DNA of 41,784 nucleotides from Butyricicoccus sp. Marseille-Q5471 (GCF_951230135.1 NZ_CATNVC010000016.1:1-41784), one strand, 5' to 3'; positions 9,638 to 18,684 are shown, counted from the first letter of the stretch. Numbers and translations: made by a program. The notes: a model not told the origin generated them from the sequence alone.

Positions 9638-10861
9638 CTATTCCTGCGCTGCGGAAAGGCCGGCCAGTCGGCCGGTTGACCACGCAATCTGCAAATTAAA
9701 GCCACCGGTGTATGCGTCTACATCCAGTACCTCGCCCGCGAAATACAGACCCTGCACCTTTTTAGACTCCATCGTCTTCGGATTGACATCCTTAACCGAT
9801 ACACCGCCCGTTGTAATGATGGCTTCGTTCAAGGGGCGTGCTCCGGTAATCACAAGCGGAAACGCCTTGAGCAGCTGCACCAGTCCCAATCGCTGCTCCT
9901 TCGTCACCGAATGTACCTTCTGACGCGGATCAATCTTTGCACATGCAATCGCAACCGGAATCAGCTTGCGCGGCAGCAATTCTCCCAATGCATTGATAAA
10001 ATCACTGTTTTTGTATTTTTCAAAATCTGTCAGCAAACGCTTATCCAGCGTTTTTTCATCAAGCCCAGGCTTGAGGTCGATTTCTATCCGATATGCCTTG
10101 CTTCCAAAGTGGCGCATATGCGCCGACGCAGATAAAATCAAAGGTCCGGACACGCCAAAGTGCGTAAACAGCATTTCACCAAGATCAGAATAGAGCTTCT
10201 TATCATTCTCAAAAACAGTCACCCGCACATTGCGCAAACTGAGTCCCATGAGTTCGGAGCAGGTGTCCCCTGCCGCCACCAACGGAACAAGCGAGGGGTT
10301 CGGCGGGATAATCGTATGACCCAGTGCCTTGGCAAACCGGTAGCCGTCGCCCGTTGAGCCGGTTGCCGCATAGGACGCGCCGCCGGTTGCGACAATCACA
10401 CGGTCGCAGCCATACTCTCGTCCGCCCGCACACACAGCGGAGGCTTGTCCCTCCTGCGTGCGGATATCGGTTACCGTCTCCTGTACAATTTTAACACCCA
10501 CATGTTTGACCCAGGTAAAAAGTGCGTCAATAATATCCGATGATTTATCAGAAACCGGAAAAACACGGTTGCCTCGCTCGGTTTTCAGCGGTACGCCGCG
10601 GGACTCAAAAAAGTCCTTGACCTCCTGCGGAGAAAAGCAGCCAAGCGCAGAATACAGAAAGCGAGGGTTAACCGGCACATTCTGCAGTACCGTCTGCGTA
10701 TCGCAGTCGTTACATACATTGCAGCGACCCTTGCCGGTAATAAATATTTTTCTACCGACCTTTTCATTTTTTTCAAACAGCAGAACCTTCGCGCCGTTTT
10801 CCGCCGCCGTTCCGGCAGCCATCAATCCGGCTGCACCGCCGCCGATTACACAAATGGTCAA
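9638..10861 (-). CDS. HI0933/YhiN (BaiN-like) family flavoprotein
   Basis: A 407-residue NAD(P)/FAD-dependent oxidoreductase-like protein. It opens with the dinucleotide-binding motif GGGAAGLMAAG, has the cysteine-containing GRCNVCNDC region characteristic of the HI0933/BaiN group, an ATGGASYAATGSTGDGY segment, and ends with the FAD-binding GEVLDVDAYTGGFNLQIAWSTG. The family includes BaiN, a bile-acid enzyme, but most members have no proven substrate and none is assigned here. Its start overlaps the rpiR-type gene by 4 bases. It commonly sits beside cmk in Clostridia. Confidence 0.9.
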   Translation of the reverse strand: MTICVIGGGAAGLMAAGTAAENGAKVLLFEKNEKVGRKIFITGKGRCNVCNDCDTQTVLQNVPVNPRFLYSALGCFSPQEVKDFFESRGVPLKTERGNRVFPVSDKSSDIIDALFTWVKHVGVKIVQETVTDIRTQEGQASAVCAGGREYGCDRVIVATGGASYAATGSTGDGYRFAKALGHTIIPPNPSLVPLVAAGDTCSELMGLSLRNVRVTVFENDKKLYSDLGEMLFTHFGVSGPLILSASAHMRHFGSKAYRIEIDLKPGLDEKTLDKRLLTDFEKYKNSDFINALGELLPRKLIPVAIACAKIDPRQKVHSVTKEQRLGLVQLLKAFPLVITGARPLNEAIITTGGVSVKDVNPKTMESKKVQGLYFAGEVLDVDAYTGGFNLQIAWSTGRLAGLSAAQE

Positions 10862-11727
10862 TTCGTTTCGTCCTCCGGTTTTTCATATACGTCATACTCT
10901 TCCCAAATGGACTCCAGCGAGTTGAACGTCTTTTCAATTTCTTCCTTGCGGCTCATGCCGACCGCTACAATCAGCGCGTTAATGACCGACAGCGGCGCGA
11001 CGAGCGAATCAACGAAGCTCGCCATATCGCTCTTGGCAATCAGCGTATGATCTGCCACGCGAGACAGCGGCGACAGGTGGGAATCAGTTAGTGCAATAAC
11101 ACTCGCACCCTGATCCTTGGAATACCGCATGGCGCTGAGGGTGCGCTTGGAGTAGCGCGGAAAGCTGATGCCCAAAAACACATCGCCTTCGCCAATGCGA
11201 AGAATCTGCTCAAAAATTTCGCTGACGCTGTTGGTTTGAATCAGCGTCACATTATCAAATAAAAGGTTAAAATAAAATCCCACAAAGTTTGCCAATGCGT
11301 TTGAAGACCGCACGCCCAGTATGTAGATGCGGCGTGCGCCCATCATGGCATTGACCGCGCCCTGAAAGGCCTCTCGGTCCAATTCGTCCAGCGTCATACG
11401 AATCATGTCCATATCGGCATGCAGCACGGTTTGCAGCACATCCTTACCACCCATGCGGTCACTGGACACCTCCATACGCTGTACAGAGGTTAGCTTGTTG
11501 CGAATCATCTCCTGCAGCGCACGCTGCAGGTGCGGATAGCCGTCATACCCCAGTTCGGTTGCAAAGCGCACAACGGTCGATTCGCTCACGCCGACGGTCG
11601 TCCCGAGCCGCGAGGCTGTCATAAATGCCGCCTTATCATAATGCTCCAGAATAAACCGCGCAATCTGCTTCTGTCCCTTGGAAAATCCCGGGAGTTCACT
11701 TTGTATTTTGGTAATGAGATCGTTCAT
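10858..11727 (-). CDS. MurR/RpiR family transcriptional regulator
   Basis: The 289-residue protein has an N-terminal HTH_6 domain (the STVVRFATELGYDGYPHLQ region) and a C-terminal SIS domain (about residues 110-250, RRIYILGVRSSNALANF) that in this family senses phosphosugars. The target genes are unknown; proximity to cell-wall genes suggests an amino-sugar or murein signal, but this is inference. ATG 11727 has an AAGGAG site and is preferred over an upstream in-frame start. The gene lies inside an otherwise housekeeping operon and overlaps the flavoprotein gene. Confidence 0.9.
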   Translation of the reverse strand: MNDLITKIQSELPGFSKGQKQIARFILEHYDKAAFMTASRLGTTVGVSESTVVRFATELGYDGYPHLQRALQEMIRNKLTSVQRMEVSSDRMGGKDVLQTVLHADMDMIRMTLDELDREAFQGAVNAMMGARRIYILGVRSSNALANFVGFYFNLLFDNVTLIQTNSVSEIFEQILRIGEGDVFLGISFPRYSKRTLSAMRYSKDQGASVIALTDSHLSPLSRVADHTLIAKSDMASFVDSLVAPLSVINALIVAVGMSRKEEIEKTFNSLESIWEEYDVYEKPEDETN

Positions 11728-11808
11728 TTCCTGCTCCTTGTTTTGCCGACGCAAATTTCGTCCTTTCCATTTTAAGCGGTTCGCGGTTCAATTGCAAGTT
11801 CTTTTGCA

Positions 11809-12534
11809 TCAATCCTGCAAATTTGCAGTTAAGCCCTGCAAATAGGTCAATTCCGATTCCGTCAGCGGCCGCCATGCGCCCGCCTTCAGACCCGGGTCAA
11901 GGTGCAGTTTTCCAATTGCCACCCGCTTGAGCCGGCGCACTTCCAAACCGCATTGCTCGCACATTTTGCGAATCTGGCGGTTTCGGCCTTCATAGATGGT
12001 CATCAGCAGCTTCGCGCTCTGCTCATCATGCTCCATAACTTCCACGATGGCAGGAGCAATCTCATAATTATCAATTTTCATTGGCTCAGAAAGCTTTGCA
12101 ATCTGATCCAATCGGCCGCGCACGCGAACGGTATAGTGCTTGGCCACCTCGTGGCTCGGATGGGTCAGCGCATTGGTCAGCGCACCGTCATTGGTCAGCA
12201 AAAGCAACCCTTCCGATGCATAGTCGAGCCGTCCGACCGGCACAACGCGCGCGCCACATTCCTGCACCAGCTCGGCGACCGTCTTGCGGCCATGCTCATC
12301 CTTGAGCGTTGTCACATAGCCGCGCGGCTTATACAACATCAGGTAAACCTTTTCCTCGGATGCGCCGATGGGTTTTCCATCGACGCAAATCCGATCCTTA
12401 CGGATATCCGCGCGGTCACCGAGCGATATTTTCCGTCCGTTGACCGTGATCCTGCCCGCTTGCATCCACTGCTCCGCCGTACGGCGCGAGCACAATCCGG
12501 CCTGCGCCAGAATTTTCTGAATTCTTTCCTCCAC
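11809..12534 (-). CDS. rRNA pseudouridine synthase, RluB/RsuA family
   Basis: This enzyme converts a specific uridine in ribosomal RNA to pseudouridine. An N-terminal S4 RNA-binding domain (residues 1-60, ILAQAGLCSRRTAEQ) precedes the catalytic domain with the aspartate at about residue 104 in GRLDYASEGLLLLTNDG and the GRNRQIRKM motif near the end. The length of 241 residues is normal. In Clostridia clusters of this type the gene is usually called RluB-like and acts on 23S rRNA, but the site cannot be told from sequence. The gene lies 12 bases after dacF. Confidence 0.93.
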   Translation of the reverse strand: MEERIQKILAQAGLCSRRTAEQWMQAGRITVNGRKISLGDRADIRKDRICVDGKPIGASEEKVYLMLYKPRGYVTTLKDEHGRKTVAELVQECGARVVPVGRLDYASEGLLLLTNDGALTNALTHPSHEVAKHYTVRVRGRLDQIAKLSEPMKIDNYEIAPAIVEVMEHDEQSAKLLMTIYEGRNRQIRKMCEQCGLEVRRLKRVAIGKLHLDPGLKAGAWRPLTESELTYLQGLTANLQD

Positions 12535-12546
12535 TGTTATCCTCCA

Positions 12547-13641
12547 TTATGTCTCATCTTTACCGCCAAAAAAGCGCTCCAAAAGGCGCTCCGGCAGACT
12601 TTTGTGTTCGGGAATCAAGATTGATGCACCGCCGTACAAAATCGTATCGGAGGCCAGCGCCTGATCGCCCAATCGATATTCCATTCGCCCCGCGGCAGCG
12701 GTCTTGACCACCGGCGCATAGCAAATTTTATCCCTGTAAAATACGGTCTGCAGCTGATCAATTTCATCCGGCAGCAGATATGCCGTCAACTTACTCTGTG
12801 TAATCAGCGGCACCGTGTCGGCATCGCCGCCGTATACGCGTTGCTCACCAACCACCTCGCCCGCTTCGTGGAGCGTAACCTCTTCATACTGTGCGAAGCC
12901 GTCGTTGAGCATGGCCATATGATCGTTCCAGTCATCCGGTGCGTTCAGCGTCACCGCAATGAGCGTACGCCCATTGCGCTCAGCTGCTGAAACAAGACAA
13001 CGCCCGCTGCGCTTCGTAAAACCGGTTTTCACGCCAACCGCGCCATCGTACATCGAAAGCAGACGGTTATGGTTGGACATTGCGTGCACCCCCGCCGTAT
13101 AGCTTTTTGTTGACACAATCTGCCGAAACAGCGGGTCATGCATGGCCGCTGCGGTAATTTTGCCAAGCTCATGGGCCGTCGTATAGTGGGTTTCTCCATC
13201 CAGACCGTTCGGATTATCAAAGTGTGTATCCTTGAGACCTAGTTCCTCGGCCTTTTGATTCATTTTTTCGACAAACGCTTGCTGTCCTCCACATTCACCT
13301 GCTATGGCCACTGCTGCATCGTTGCCTGACGACAGCATCAGGCCATACAGCGTGTCTCGCAGTGTGATTTCCTCGCCCTCTTGCAGGTACATAGACGATC
13401 CCTCGACCAGAGTATACTCTTTTTTGACCTTATAGGTCCGATCAAGATTTCCATCGGACAGCGCGACCAGTGCGGTCATAATCTTGGTCGTCGAGGCCAT
13501 GGGCAAACGCGCATCCGCATTCTGCTCAAACAGCACTTCTCCCGTATCTGCGTCAATCAGGCAGGCAGCCTGTGCACTTACTGCACCCGCCGCGCCACAC
13601 ATCATTACGCACAAACACATCAGGCATATGATTTTTTTCAT
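12547..13641 (-). CDS. dacF: D-alanyl-D-alanine carboxypeptidase (DacF-like, peptidase S11)
   Basis: This penicillin-binding enzyme trims the terminal D-Ala of peptidoglycan stem peptides outside the membrane. After a signal peptide of about 25 residues (MKKIICLMCLCVMMCGAAG) the three active-site motifs are clear: S50-T-T-K53, S105-G-N107 and K205-T-G207. A C-terminal PBP5-like domain follows. ATG 13641 has an AGGGGAG ribosome site; an in-frame ATG at 13665 falls inside the upstream terminator hairpin. The position beside ytfJ suggests a sporulation-linked form, hence the DacF name, which is less certain than the family. Confidence 0.92.
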   Translation of the reverse strand: MKKIICLMCLCVMMCGAAGAVSAQAACLIDADTGEVLFEQNADARLPMASTTKIMTALVALSDGNLDRTYKVKKEYTLVEGSSMYLQEGEEITLRDTLYGLMLSSGNDAAVAIAGECGGQQAFVEKMNQKAEELGLKDTHFDNPNGLDGETHYTTAHELGKITAAAMHDPLFRQIVSTKSYTAGVHAMSNHNRLLSMYDGAVGVKTGFTKRSGRCLVSAAERNGRTLIAVTLNAPDDWNDHMAMLNDGFAQYEEVTLHEAGEVVGEQRVYGGDADTVPLITQSKLTAYLLPDEIDQLQTVFYRDKICYAPVVKTAAAGRMEYRLGDQALASDTILYGGASILIPEHKSLPERLLERFFGGKDET

Positions 13642-13663
13642 TGTTCCAACTCCCCTGCATAAC

Positions 13664-13698
13664 AAAACCTACTCATATAAATTCTATGAGTAGGTTTT
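13664..13698 (-). terminator. Hairpin terminator between ytfJ and dacF
   Basis: A 14-bp perfect inverted repeat (13664-13677 with 13685-13698), with a T-run at its minus-strand 3' end, lies 15 bases after the ytfJ stop. It should end or attenuate transcription from the scpAB side before dacF. Confidence 0.75.
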
Positions 13699-13713
13699 GC
13701 GGGGAATACGGGT

Positions 13714-14145
13714 TTATTCGTTGGTCTGTCCGTCTTCTTCCGTTTGTGCATCCAGATTCCCTTTTCGGCCTTCCACAAAGCTAGAAACTTTGTTAAGCGC
13801 TCCCGGAATCATCTCAACCAATCGGTCGACCGTAGTCGACGCCTGTGCGTTGACACCGAGAATCTGCGTGCCCTCAGTCGGGGAGAGAATCAGGAAACAA
13901 ACCGGCACAACCGTAACGCCTGCGCCGCCGCCGCCGCCAAACGCCAAGGGCGCAGTCGATGCGGTATGCTTAGGCGCAAAATCACTGCCGCCCGATGCAA
14001 AACCAAATGTTACCTTAGACACCGGAATGACGGTAGTTCCGTCCGGCGTCGTGATTGGCGTACCAATAATGGTATCCACATCCACCATTTCTTTAATTTT
14101 GGCCATGGTCTCCGTCATTAATGTTCCAATGGGATGCTCACTCAT
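13714..14145 (-). CDS. ytfJ: Spore germination/sporulation protein GerW family (YtfJ)
   Basis: GerW/YtfJ proteins are spore proteins needed for normal germination in Bacillus; the mechanism is unclear. The 143-residue product has the family layout: an N-terminal helix (IGTLMTETMAKIKEMVDV), a DTIIGTPITTPDGTTVIPVSKVTFGF-type core (the most conserved part), a glycine-rich stretch of FGGGGGAG, then a PVCFLIL strand. It overlaps the end of the DUF2953 gene by 8 bases. This is a second marker of a spore-forming host. Confidence 0.92.
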   Translation of the reverse strand: MSEHPIGTLMTETMAKIKEMVDVDTIIGTPITTPDGTTVIPVSKVTFGFASGGSDFAPKHTASTAPLAFGGGGGAGVTVVPVCFLILSPTEGTQILGVNAQASTTVDRLVEMIPGALNKVSSFVEGRKGNLDAQTEEDGQTNE

Positions 14146-14794
14146 GATAGATCGCCTCTTCTTTCCTGATTAATTTTTTATACAGTCCATATAATTCTTT
14201 GCCGTGCCGCAGCAGAATAAACACCGCTCGGATTGGCCGCAGCGAACAAAACACAGTAAACGCCCACTTGGTATGATCTGCTTCAAAATCAGCGTCGACG
14301 TTTACGTGGTAGTCCTTCATTTCAAAAGTATTCTCCAAAAACGGCACAAGCATGCCTGCCGCAGCCGCAGCCGTGCCAAGCAGCATGCCGGTGGCCGCAG
14401 CGTCATCCGTGCCGATTACAACGCGCACCCGCAGCCGGCTGATACGCAGCGAGTCGGACAACTCATCGAGCAGCGTCATCGCAAGCGAAAGCACTTCTTC
14501 CAAATCAAAGGCTTCTCGATTGAAAACGCGGGTCTGTTTGGGTTTCTTTGGCGCTGCTGATTTTTTCTTCGCAGGCGGTGATTCCGTTTGCCGCACATGC
14601 TTCGGCGGCGGCCAAATCGGGATACGCAGCGGGCCAAGGCGAAACTCAACGCTAATGTCGCCATCCACCCCTACCGCTTCGACGCCGGTACTTATTGAAA
14701 GCAGAAGCAGCAGCAGCGCAAGCAGTACGCCGAATACAATCAACAGCACACGCACTATCATCCATAAAACGCTCAAAAACAGCATTGGCTTCAC
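14138..14794 (-). CDS. DUF2953 domain-containing membrane-anchored protein
   Basis: The 218-residue product has one strong N-terminal membrane segment (about residues 5-32, leucine-rich), a proline/lysine-rich linker near residues 60-90, and a predicted soluble domain that matches the DUF2953 type usually found next to ytfJ and scpB in Clostridia. Function is unknown; the neighbours suggest a role in sporulation or the envelope. It overlaps scpB upstream by 4 bases and ytfJ downstream by 8 bases. Confidence 0.8.
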   Translation of the reverse strand: MKPMLFLSVLWMIVRVLLIVFGVLLALLLLLLSISTGVEAVGVDGDISVEFRLGPLRIPIWPPPKHVRQTESPPAKKKSAAPKKPKQTRVFNREAFDLEEVLSLAMTLLDELSDSLRISRLRVRVVIGTDDAAATGMLLGTAAAAAGMLVPFLENTFEMKDYHVNVDADFEADHTKWAFTVFCSLRPIRAVFILLRHGKELYGLYKKLIRKEEAIYHE

Positions 14795-15402
14795 TCCATT
14801 TGACTCGGCCGGCGATTCGGCACGGAGTCCAGTGTGATTTGCTCCTCTGCCCTTGGTGGTGTCTGTTCCAAATCAATTTCCATCTGCTCGTTTTCCTCAA
14901 GCGAAGGCAGCGCCGGAAGCTCGCTGAGACTGGAAATCGAGAAGGTGCGCAAGAATACATCGGTCGTGCGAAACAGAATCGGCCTGCCGGGCACATCTAA
15001 TCGACCGGCTTCTTCTATCATACCCTTTTCCACCAGTCCCGCAACCGTACCCGAGGAATCTACGCCGCGCAGTTGGTCGATAAACGCTCGTGTGACCGGC
15101 TGCCGGTAGGCCACAATCGTCAGCACCTCGAGCGCCGCCGGAGAAAGGGCGGGTGGGCGACGACTTTCCGTCACTCGCCGTGCCGCTTCGGCATACAGCG
15201 GCCGCGAGCATAACTGCAGCTTGTCCTCCAGACGAATCAGCATAATACCTCGCTGTTCAAAATCATATGCATTTGCAAGCGTTTCTGCCGCCTGCAGCAA
15301 ATCGATTTTCGAGACCTCTAGCGCTGCCGCCAGCCGTTCGACCGGCACGGCATCGCCTGCGGCAAAAAGCACGGCCTCAAGACCGGCTTCCAGTTGTGTC
15401 AT
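14791..15402 (-). CDS. scpB: Segregation and condensation protein B
   Basis: ScpB is a winged-helix subunit that joins ScpA and Smc in the bacterial condensin complex, needed for chromosome segregation. The 203-residue protein shows the family motifs EAVLFAAGDAVPVERLA, LSPAALEVLTIVAYRQPVTRAFIDQLRG and the second winged helix GRPILFRTTDVFLRTF. Its start overlaps the scpA stop by 4 bases, which fits coupled synthesis of complex partners. Confidence 0.96.
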   Translation of the reverse strand: MTQLEAGLEAVLFAAGDAVPVERLAAALEVSKIDLLQAAETLANAYDFEQRGIMLIRLEDKLQLCSRPLYAEAARRVTESRRPPALSPAALEVLTIVAYRQPVTRAFIDQLRGVDSSGTVAGLVEKGMIEEAGRLDVPGRPILFRTTDVFLRTFSISSLSELPALPSLEENEQMEIDLEQTPPRAEEQITLDSVPNRRPSQME

Positions 15403-16121
15403 ACAGGTCTACTCTCCTTATCGTCGGCTAACGTCAGTTCCAGATCCTCGCCATCGCCCTCCAGCATCACACGATGCGTCTTAGACAGCTCCAACACCGC
15501 CAGAAAGGTTGCAACAATCTCAGAGCGGCTCTGCGCGTCATCAAACAGACGGGCAAACTTCAAGCGCGCGCTCTTTAAAAAGCGCTTTAGAATCACCGTA
15601 ATCCGTGTCGAAACCGGAACCTGCTCGCGCCCTACGATTCCGCTGAACGCATTAGCAGAGGGCGGCATACGGCGCTGTGCTTTTTGCAGCATATTGTTTG
15701 CCGCACGCAGCAAATCATTCACCGAATGACGATACTCTCGTGGCGGTGCTCCCTTCAGCTGCTCGGGATTTTTGACGTAAATATCGCGTCCGATTTCACC
15801 CCGATTCTTAAAATATGGGGTAACTTCCTTGAGCCGCTGATATTCTAACAGCATTTCGACCAACGTGGCGCGCGGATCTTCGTCCTCATCCTCTTCATAT
15901 CGGGGCAGCAGCGTCTTGGACTTGATGTACACCAGTTGTGCTGCCATAGTGACAAAATCACCCGCAACATCCATATCCATATCCCGCGCAGTGTTCAACA
16001 CTTCCATATACTGCTCAAGAATCTGTGAAATTGGGATATCGTAAATACTGACTTTATTTTTGGCAATCAGGTGCAGCAGCAGGTCGAGCGGCCCCTCAAA
16101 ATGATCCAGATGAAACTCCAT
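15399..16121 (-). CDS. scpA: Segregation and condensation protein A
   Basis: ScpA is the kleisin that bridges the heads of the Smc dimer. The 240-residue protein opens with the diagnostic HLDHFEGPLDLLLHLIAKNK and the DIPISQI segment and ends in a winged-helix domain. I set the start at ATG 16121, 11 bases past the protease gene stop; the ribosome site is weak (GAGCGG). A longer frame to 16220 would overlap the protease gene deeply and lacks family similarity. Confidence 0.95.
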   Translation of the reverse strand: MEFHLDHFEGPLDLLLHLIAKNKVSIYDIPISQILEQYMEVLNTARDMDMDVAGDFVTMAAQLVYIKSKTLLPRYEEDEDEDPRATLVEMLLEYQRLKEVTPYFKNRGEIGRDIYVKNPEQLKGAPPREYRHSVNDLLRAANNMLQKAQRRMPPSANAFSGIVGREQVPVSTRITVILKRFLKSARLKFARLFDDAQSRSEIVATFLAVLELSKTHRVMLEGDGEDLELTLADDKESRPV

Positions 16122-16132
16122 AACGGCGCCGC

Positions 16133-16813
16133 TCACAGAAACAGAGCCACCAGACGCGATGCCCACAGAAACACCAGATTCCCGACCGCCGACATAATGC
16201 CATTGAGCCAGCCAAACCAAAGCGCAAGCACAAACACCAGCATAATAATCGACTGATACTTCTGCAGCTTGAGCGACCAGGAAAATGGCATAAAGGCATC
16301 CACAACGCGCGATCCATCGAGCGGATGTACCGGAATTAGGTTGAATACCGCCAAGCCGACCGACATCGAGGCCACGATTTGACAGAACATCAGGATTGCA
16401 ACAATAAACATGCTGCTGCTTTGCGCAAAACGCCAGCCGAGGGCAAAATAGAGGCAGTAAAACACAAACGCTGTCAGCAAATTAGAAGCCGGACCGGCCA
16501 GTGCCGTCAGCGCCATGCCCCAACGACGGTTTTTAAAGTTTGAAATATTGACCGGAACCGGACGCGCCCAGCCAAAGCCAAACAGCAGCAGGCACGCAAA
16601 GCCCCAAGGGTCGATATGCGCCCGCGGCGATAAGGTCACGCGTCCCGCGGAATAGGCCGTTCGGTCGCCCAGAAGATACGCCACACCGCCATGCGCGGCC
16701 TCATGCACCGAAAGACACAGCACAACCGCAGGCAGAGAAAGCGCCAACACGATGATTGCTTGCTGCAAATCACCGCTTCGTAATGCACTCCAAAGCAAAA
16801 TCGTTTCCTCCAA
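16133..16813 (-). CDS. Site-2 protease family (M50) membrane metalloprotease
   Basis: This is an intramembrane zinc protease related to SpoIVFB and S2P. The 226-residue protein has about six hydrophobic segments. The zinc site is HEAAH at residues 37-41, and the second metal-binding motif is NLIPVHPLDGSR near residue 167. The substrate is unknown. Members next to scpAB are widespread in Firmicutes. It is the first gene of the scpA-scpB run and has a plausible promoter at 16833-16861. Confidence 0.93.
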   Translation of the reverse strand: MEETILLWSALRSGDLQQAIIVLALSLPAVVLCLSVHEAAHGGVAYLLGDRTAYSAGRVTLSPRAHIDPWGFACLLLFGFGWARPVPVNISNFKNRRWGMALTALAGPASNLLTAFVFYCLYFALGWRFAQSSSMFIVAILMFCQIVASMSVGLAVFNLIPVHPLDGSRVVDAFMPFSWSLKLQKYQSIIMLVFVLALWFGWLNGIMSAVGNLVFLWASRLVALFL

Positions 16814-16832
16814 CTATACGAATACAACATAT

Positions 16833-16861
16833 AGTATACCGTTTTCGATCAAAAAAAACAA
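16833..16861 (-). promoter_or_regulatory. Promoter of the protease-scpAB operon
   Basis: The minus strand shows TTGTTT (16856-16861), a 17-base spacer and TATACT (16833-16838), 20 bases upstream of the ATG. Confidence 0.55.
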
Positions 16862-16925
16862 GTCTTTCCAAAAAGAAAGCCGCTTGTTCCGCGCTTGTTT
16901 TCCATTTCCCGCCCGAATGCAAAAT

Positions 16926-16960
16926 AAAAAGCGAAATCCGCCTAAACGGATTTCGCTTTT
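16926..16960 (-). terminator. Strong hairpin terminator after the HIT gene
   Basis: A 14-bp perfect stem (16927-16940 with 16947-16960) and 6-base loop lie 11 bases past the HIT gene stop. A T-run follows on the minus strand. Confidence 0.85.
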
Positions 16961-16971
16961 GTGGTGCAGTC

Positions 16972-17394
16972 TTAGAGTCCGAGCTCCTGCTTGAGCGCTG
17001 CAATCATTTCCGCATACTCTTCGTCCTTCAGCAGCACCGGCTCCGGGTTACCGATGGCAAAGCTGCCGCCGAATTCAAAGCCACCCTCGTACTTGGGCAC
17101 GATGTGGAAATGCAGATGGGGATTGGTATCGCCAAAGGAACCAAGGTTGATTTTGGTGCAGCCCCACAGCTTCTTAACGGCCTGAGAAGCTGCCGCCAGA
17201 TCTGCACAATACTGGTTGCGCTCCTGCTCATCGCACTCAAACAGCTCCTTTTTGTGGCTGTTCAGCGCCAGCGCGCAGCGACCCTTATGCGCCTGATCCT
17301 TAAACAGGTACAGCGTGCCGGCCTTCATCTTGCCAACTTCAATCATAATCGCCTCGCGGCCCTCATGATGCTCATCACAGTAAAAACATCCCAT
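16972..17394 (-). CDS. HIT family protein (nucleotide hydrolase/transferase)
   Basis: HIT proteins cleave or transfer nucleoside phosphates through a histidine triad. Here the triad reads H93-L-H95-F-H97 in PHLHFHIVP. The 140-residue length is typical. An N-terminal CFYC pair with a following histidine pair suggests a zinc site, as in many HIT proteins. It is monocistronic, with an extended -10 upstream at 17452-17457 and a strong terminator downstream. The exact substrate is unknown. Confidence 0.93.
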   Translation of the reverse strand: MGCFYCDEHHEGREAIMIEVGKMKAGTLYLFKDQAHKGRCALALNSHKKELFECDEQERNQYCADLAAASQAVKKLWGCTKINLGSFGDTNPHLHFHIVPKYEGGFEFGGSFAIGNPEPVLLKDEEYAEMIAALKQELGL

Positions 17395-17451
17395 TGTGAT
17401 CTTCTCCTATCTCATGTAAGTCTCATTAAAAGCCTTGCGGCTTATGGGACT

Positions 17452-17457
17452 ATTATA
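17452..17457 (-). promoter_or_regulatory. Extended -10 promoter element of the HIT gene
   Basis: The minus strand reads TG-TATAAT with only a weak -35 (TGGAAA, 17 bases upstream). An AGGAG ribosome site lies just before the ATG at 17394. Confidence 0.5.
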
Positions 17458-17497
17458 CATCGCATGTCGGAGGATTTCCAGTGCCTGTCCGCATTTT

Positions 17498-18574
17498 TTA
17501 CCGGCAGACCGCATATAAATTGGTGTCCCATGCCGGCACGTAGGGATGATGCCGCAGATAAAACCGATACTCCGGACAAAGCTCGTGCAGCAAGAGCGGC
17601 AGCGCGAAGAAATCATCGCTTGTGTGATAGGCGGCGATGTTCAGCTTTGGGCGATAGCGCCGAATGGTTTGCACCGCCCCGGCGATTGCCTGACGCTCCG
17701 CACCTTCCACATCCATTTTAAGCATCGTGCAAGGTTTGCCGTTCAGCACGCTGTCCAACGCACGCATCTGCGTCTCCACGCCCTGCTTGGCGACCTTGGA
17801 CTGCCGCCCTGCCTGCGCCGCAAAGGTCAGCACCGTATCGTCAGACCATGCGCCCGCCTGCAGCAGCGTGATATTGATATCGCCCGTCAGTTCGCTTTCC
17901 GCGTAAGCGGACAGCTTGCGAAAGCTGCGTCTGTCCGGCTCGAGCGCAGCAATAGAGGCAAACGATCCCGCTGTGTAATGCAGCAATTCCTGTATCGTGT
18001 CGCCCGTGTAAGCGCCGAGGTCAGCAAAGTGTTCCTCTGTTCCGGGTTTCAAAATCTTGCGAAACACTTCATCCTTATCTGTTTCGCTGTCACGCAGATA
18101 GCGCAGCTTACCCGACAGTTTAAAGCGCACCGTATCCAAGAAGACTGCACGTGCCGTTTCATCCGCCATTAAATCCAGTGCACGTGCCATATCATCCTGA
18201 TGTGCACGCACGAAATCAGCATCGAATAGCGGCCCGGGCACAACCGGCACATCAGGCGCAACCACATCAAATCGCGCATCCAGATCATACATTTTCTCAA
18301 GCACATCGGGCCGCTGACTGGCAAACGAAATAACGATTACCACGTCCTCCCCGAGCCGCTCCGTCACCTCCGACAGCTTTTCCACCCGAAACCCACGAAA
18401 ACTGTGCCCTCGCACAAATTCATCGCTCGCAAAGACGGCCGAAGCGCAAATGTCCCGTTCGGAAAACGCCGCGAGAATTTTATCCGCGCCGTCCCCCATG
18501 CCATAAAGCACAATTGGCCGCGTTTCTTCCGCCAATCGTTCCCACACTGACTGTTCCAACTGCAAAAAATCCAT
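17498..18574 (-). CDS. FkbM-type SAM-dependent methyltransferase
   Basis: The 358-residue protein has two parts. Residues 1-110 look like a nucleotide-binding or sugar-epimerase-like domain (IVLYGMGDGADKIL) often attached to FkbM proteins. Residues from about 165 form the methyltransferase with the SAM loop FADLGAYTGDTIQELL and the FkbM signature LKMDVEGAERQAI. FkbM enzymes O-methylate sugars and polyketides; the substrate here is unknown. It is transcribed away from the Ser/Gly-tail gene, from its own near-consensus promoter. Confidence 0.88.
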   Translation of the reverse strand: MDFLQLEQSVWERLAEETRPIVLYGMGDGADKILAAFSERDICASAVFASDEFVRGHSFRGFRVEKLSEVTERLGEDVVIVISFASQRPDVLEKMYDLDARFDVVAPDVPVVPGPLFDADFVRAHQDDMARALDLMADETARAVFLDTVRFKLSGKLRYLRDSETDKDEVFRKILKPGTEEHFADLGAYTGDTIQELLHYTAGSFASIAALEPDRRSFRKLSAYAESELTGDINITLLQAGAWSDDTVLTFAAQAGRQSKVAKQGVETQMRALDSVLNGKPCTMLKMDVEGAERQAIAGAVQTIRRYRPKLNIAAYHTSDDFFALPLLLHELCPEYRFYLRHHPYVPAWDTNLYAVCR

Positions 18575-18606
18575 ATTTTGTTCCTTTTTTCGCGTATTCT
18601 TCTTCC

Positions 18607-18635
18607 ATTATACAGATACAATCAAATTATGTAAA
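18607..18635 (-). promoter_or_regulatory. Near-consensus promoter of the FkbM gene
   Basis: The minus strand has TTTACA (18630-18635), 17 bases, TATAAT (18607-18612), 33 bases upstream of the ATG at 18574. Confidence 0.75.
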
Positions 18636-18684
18636 GAACAGGTGAGTCAAGTGAAAATTAATTCTTCGTCCATGCATTTTCTCA

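Noticed and set aside
11816-11827. Palindrome TGCAAATTTGCA
   Set aside because: It lies within the last codons of the pseudouridine synthase gene and arises from the coding sequence.
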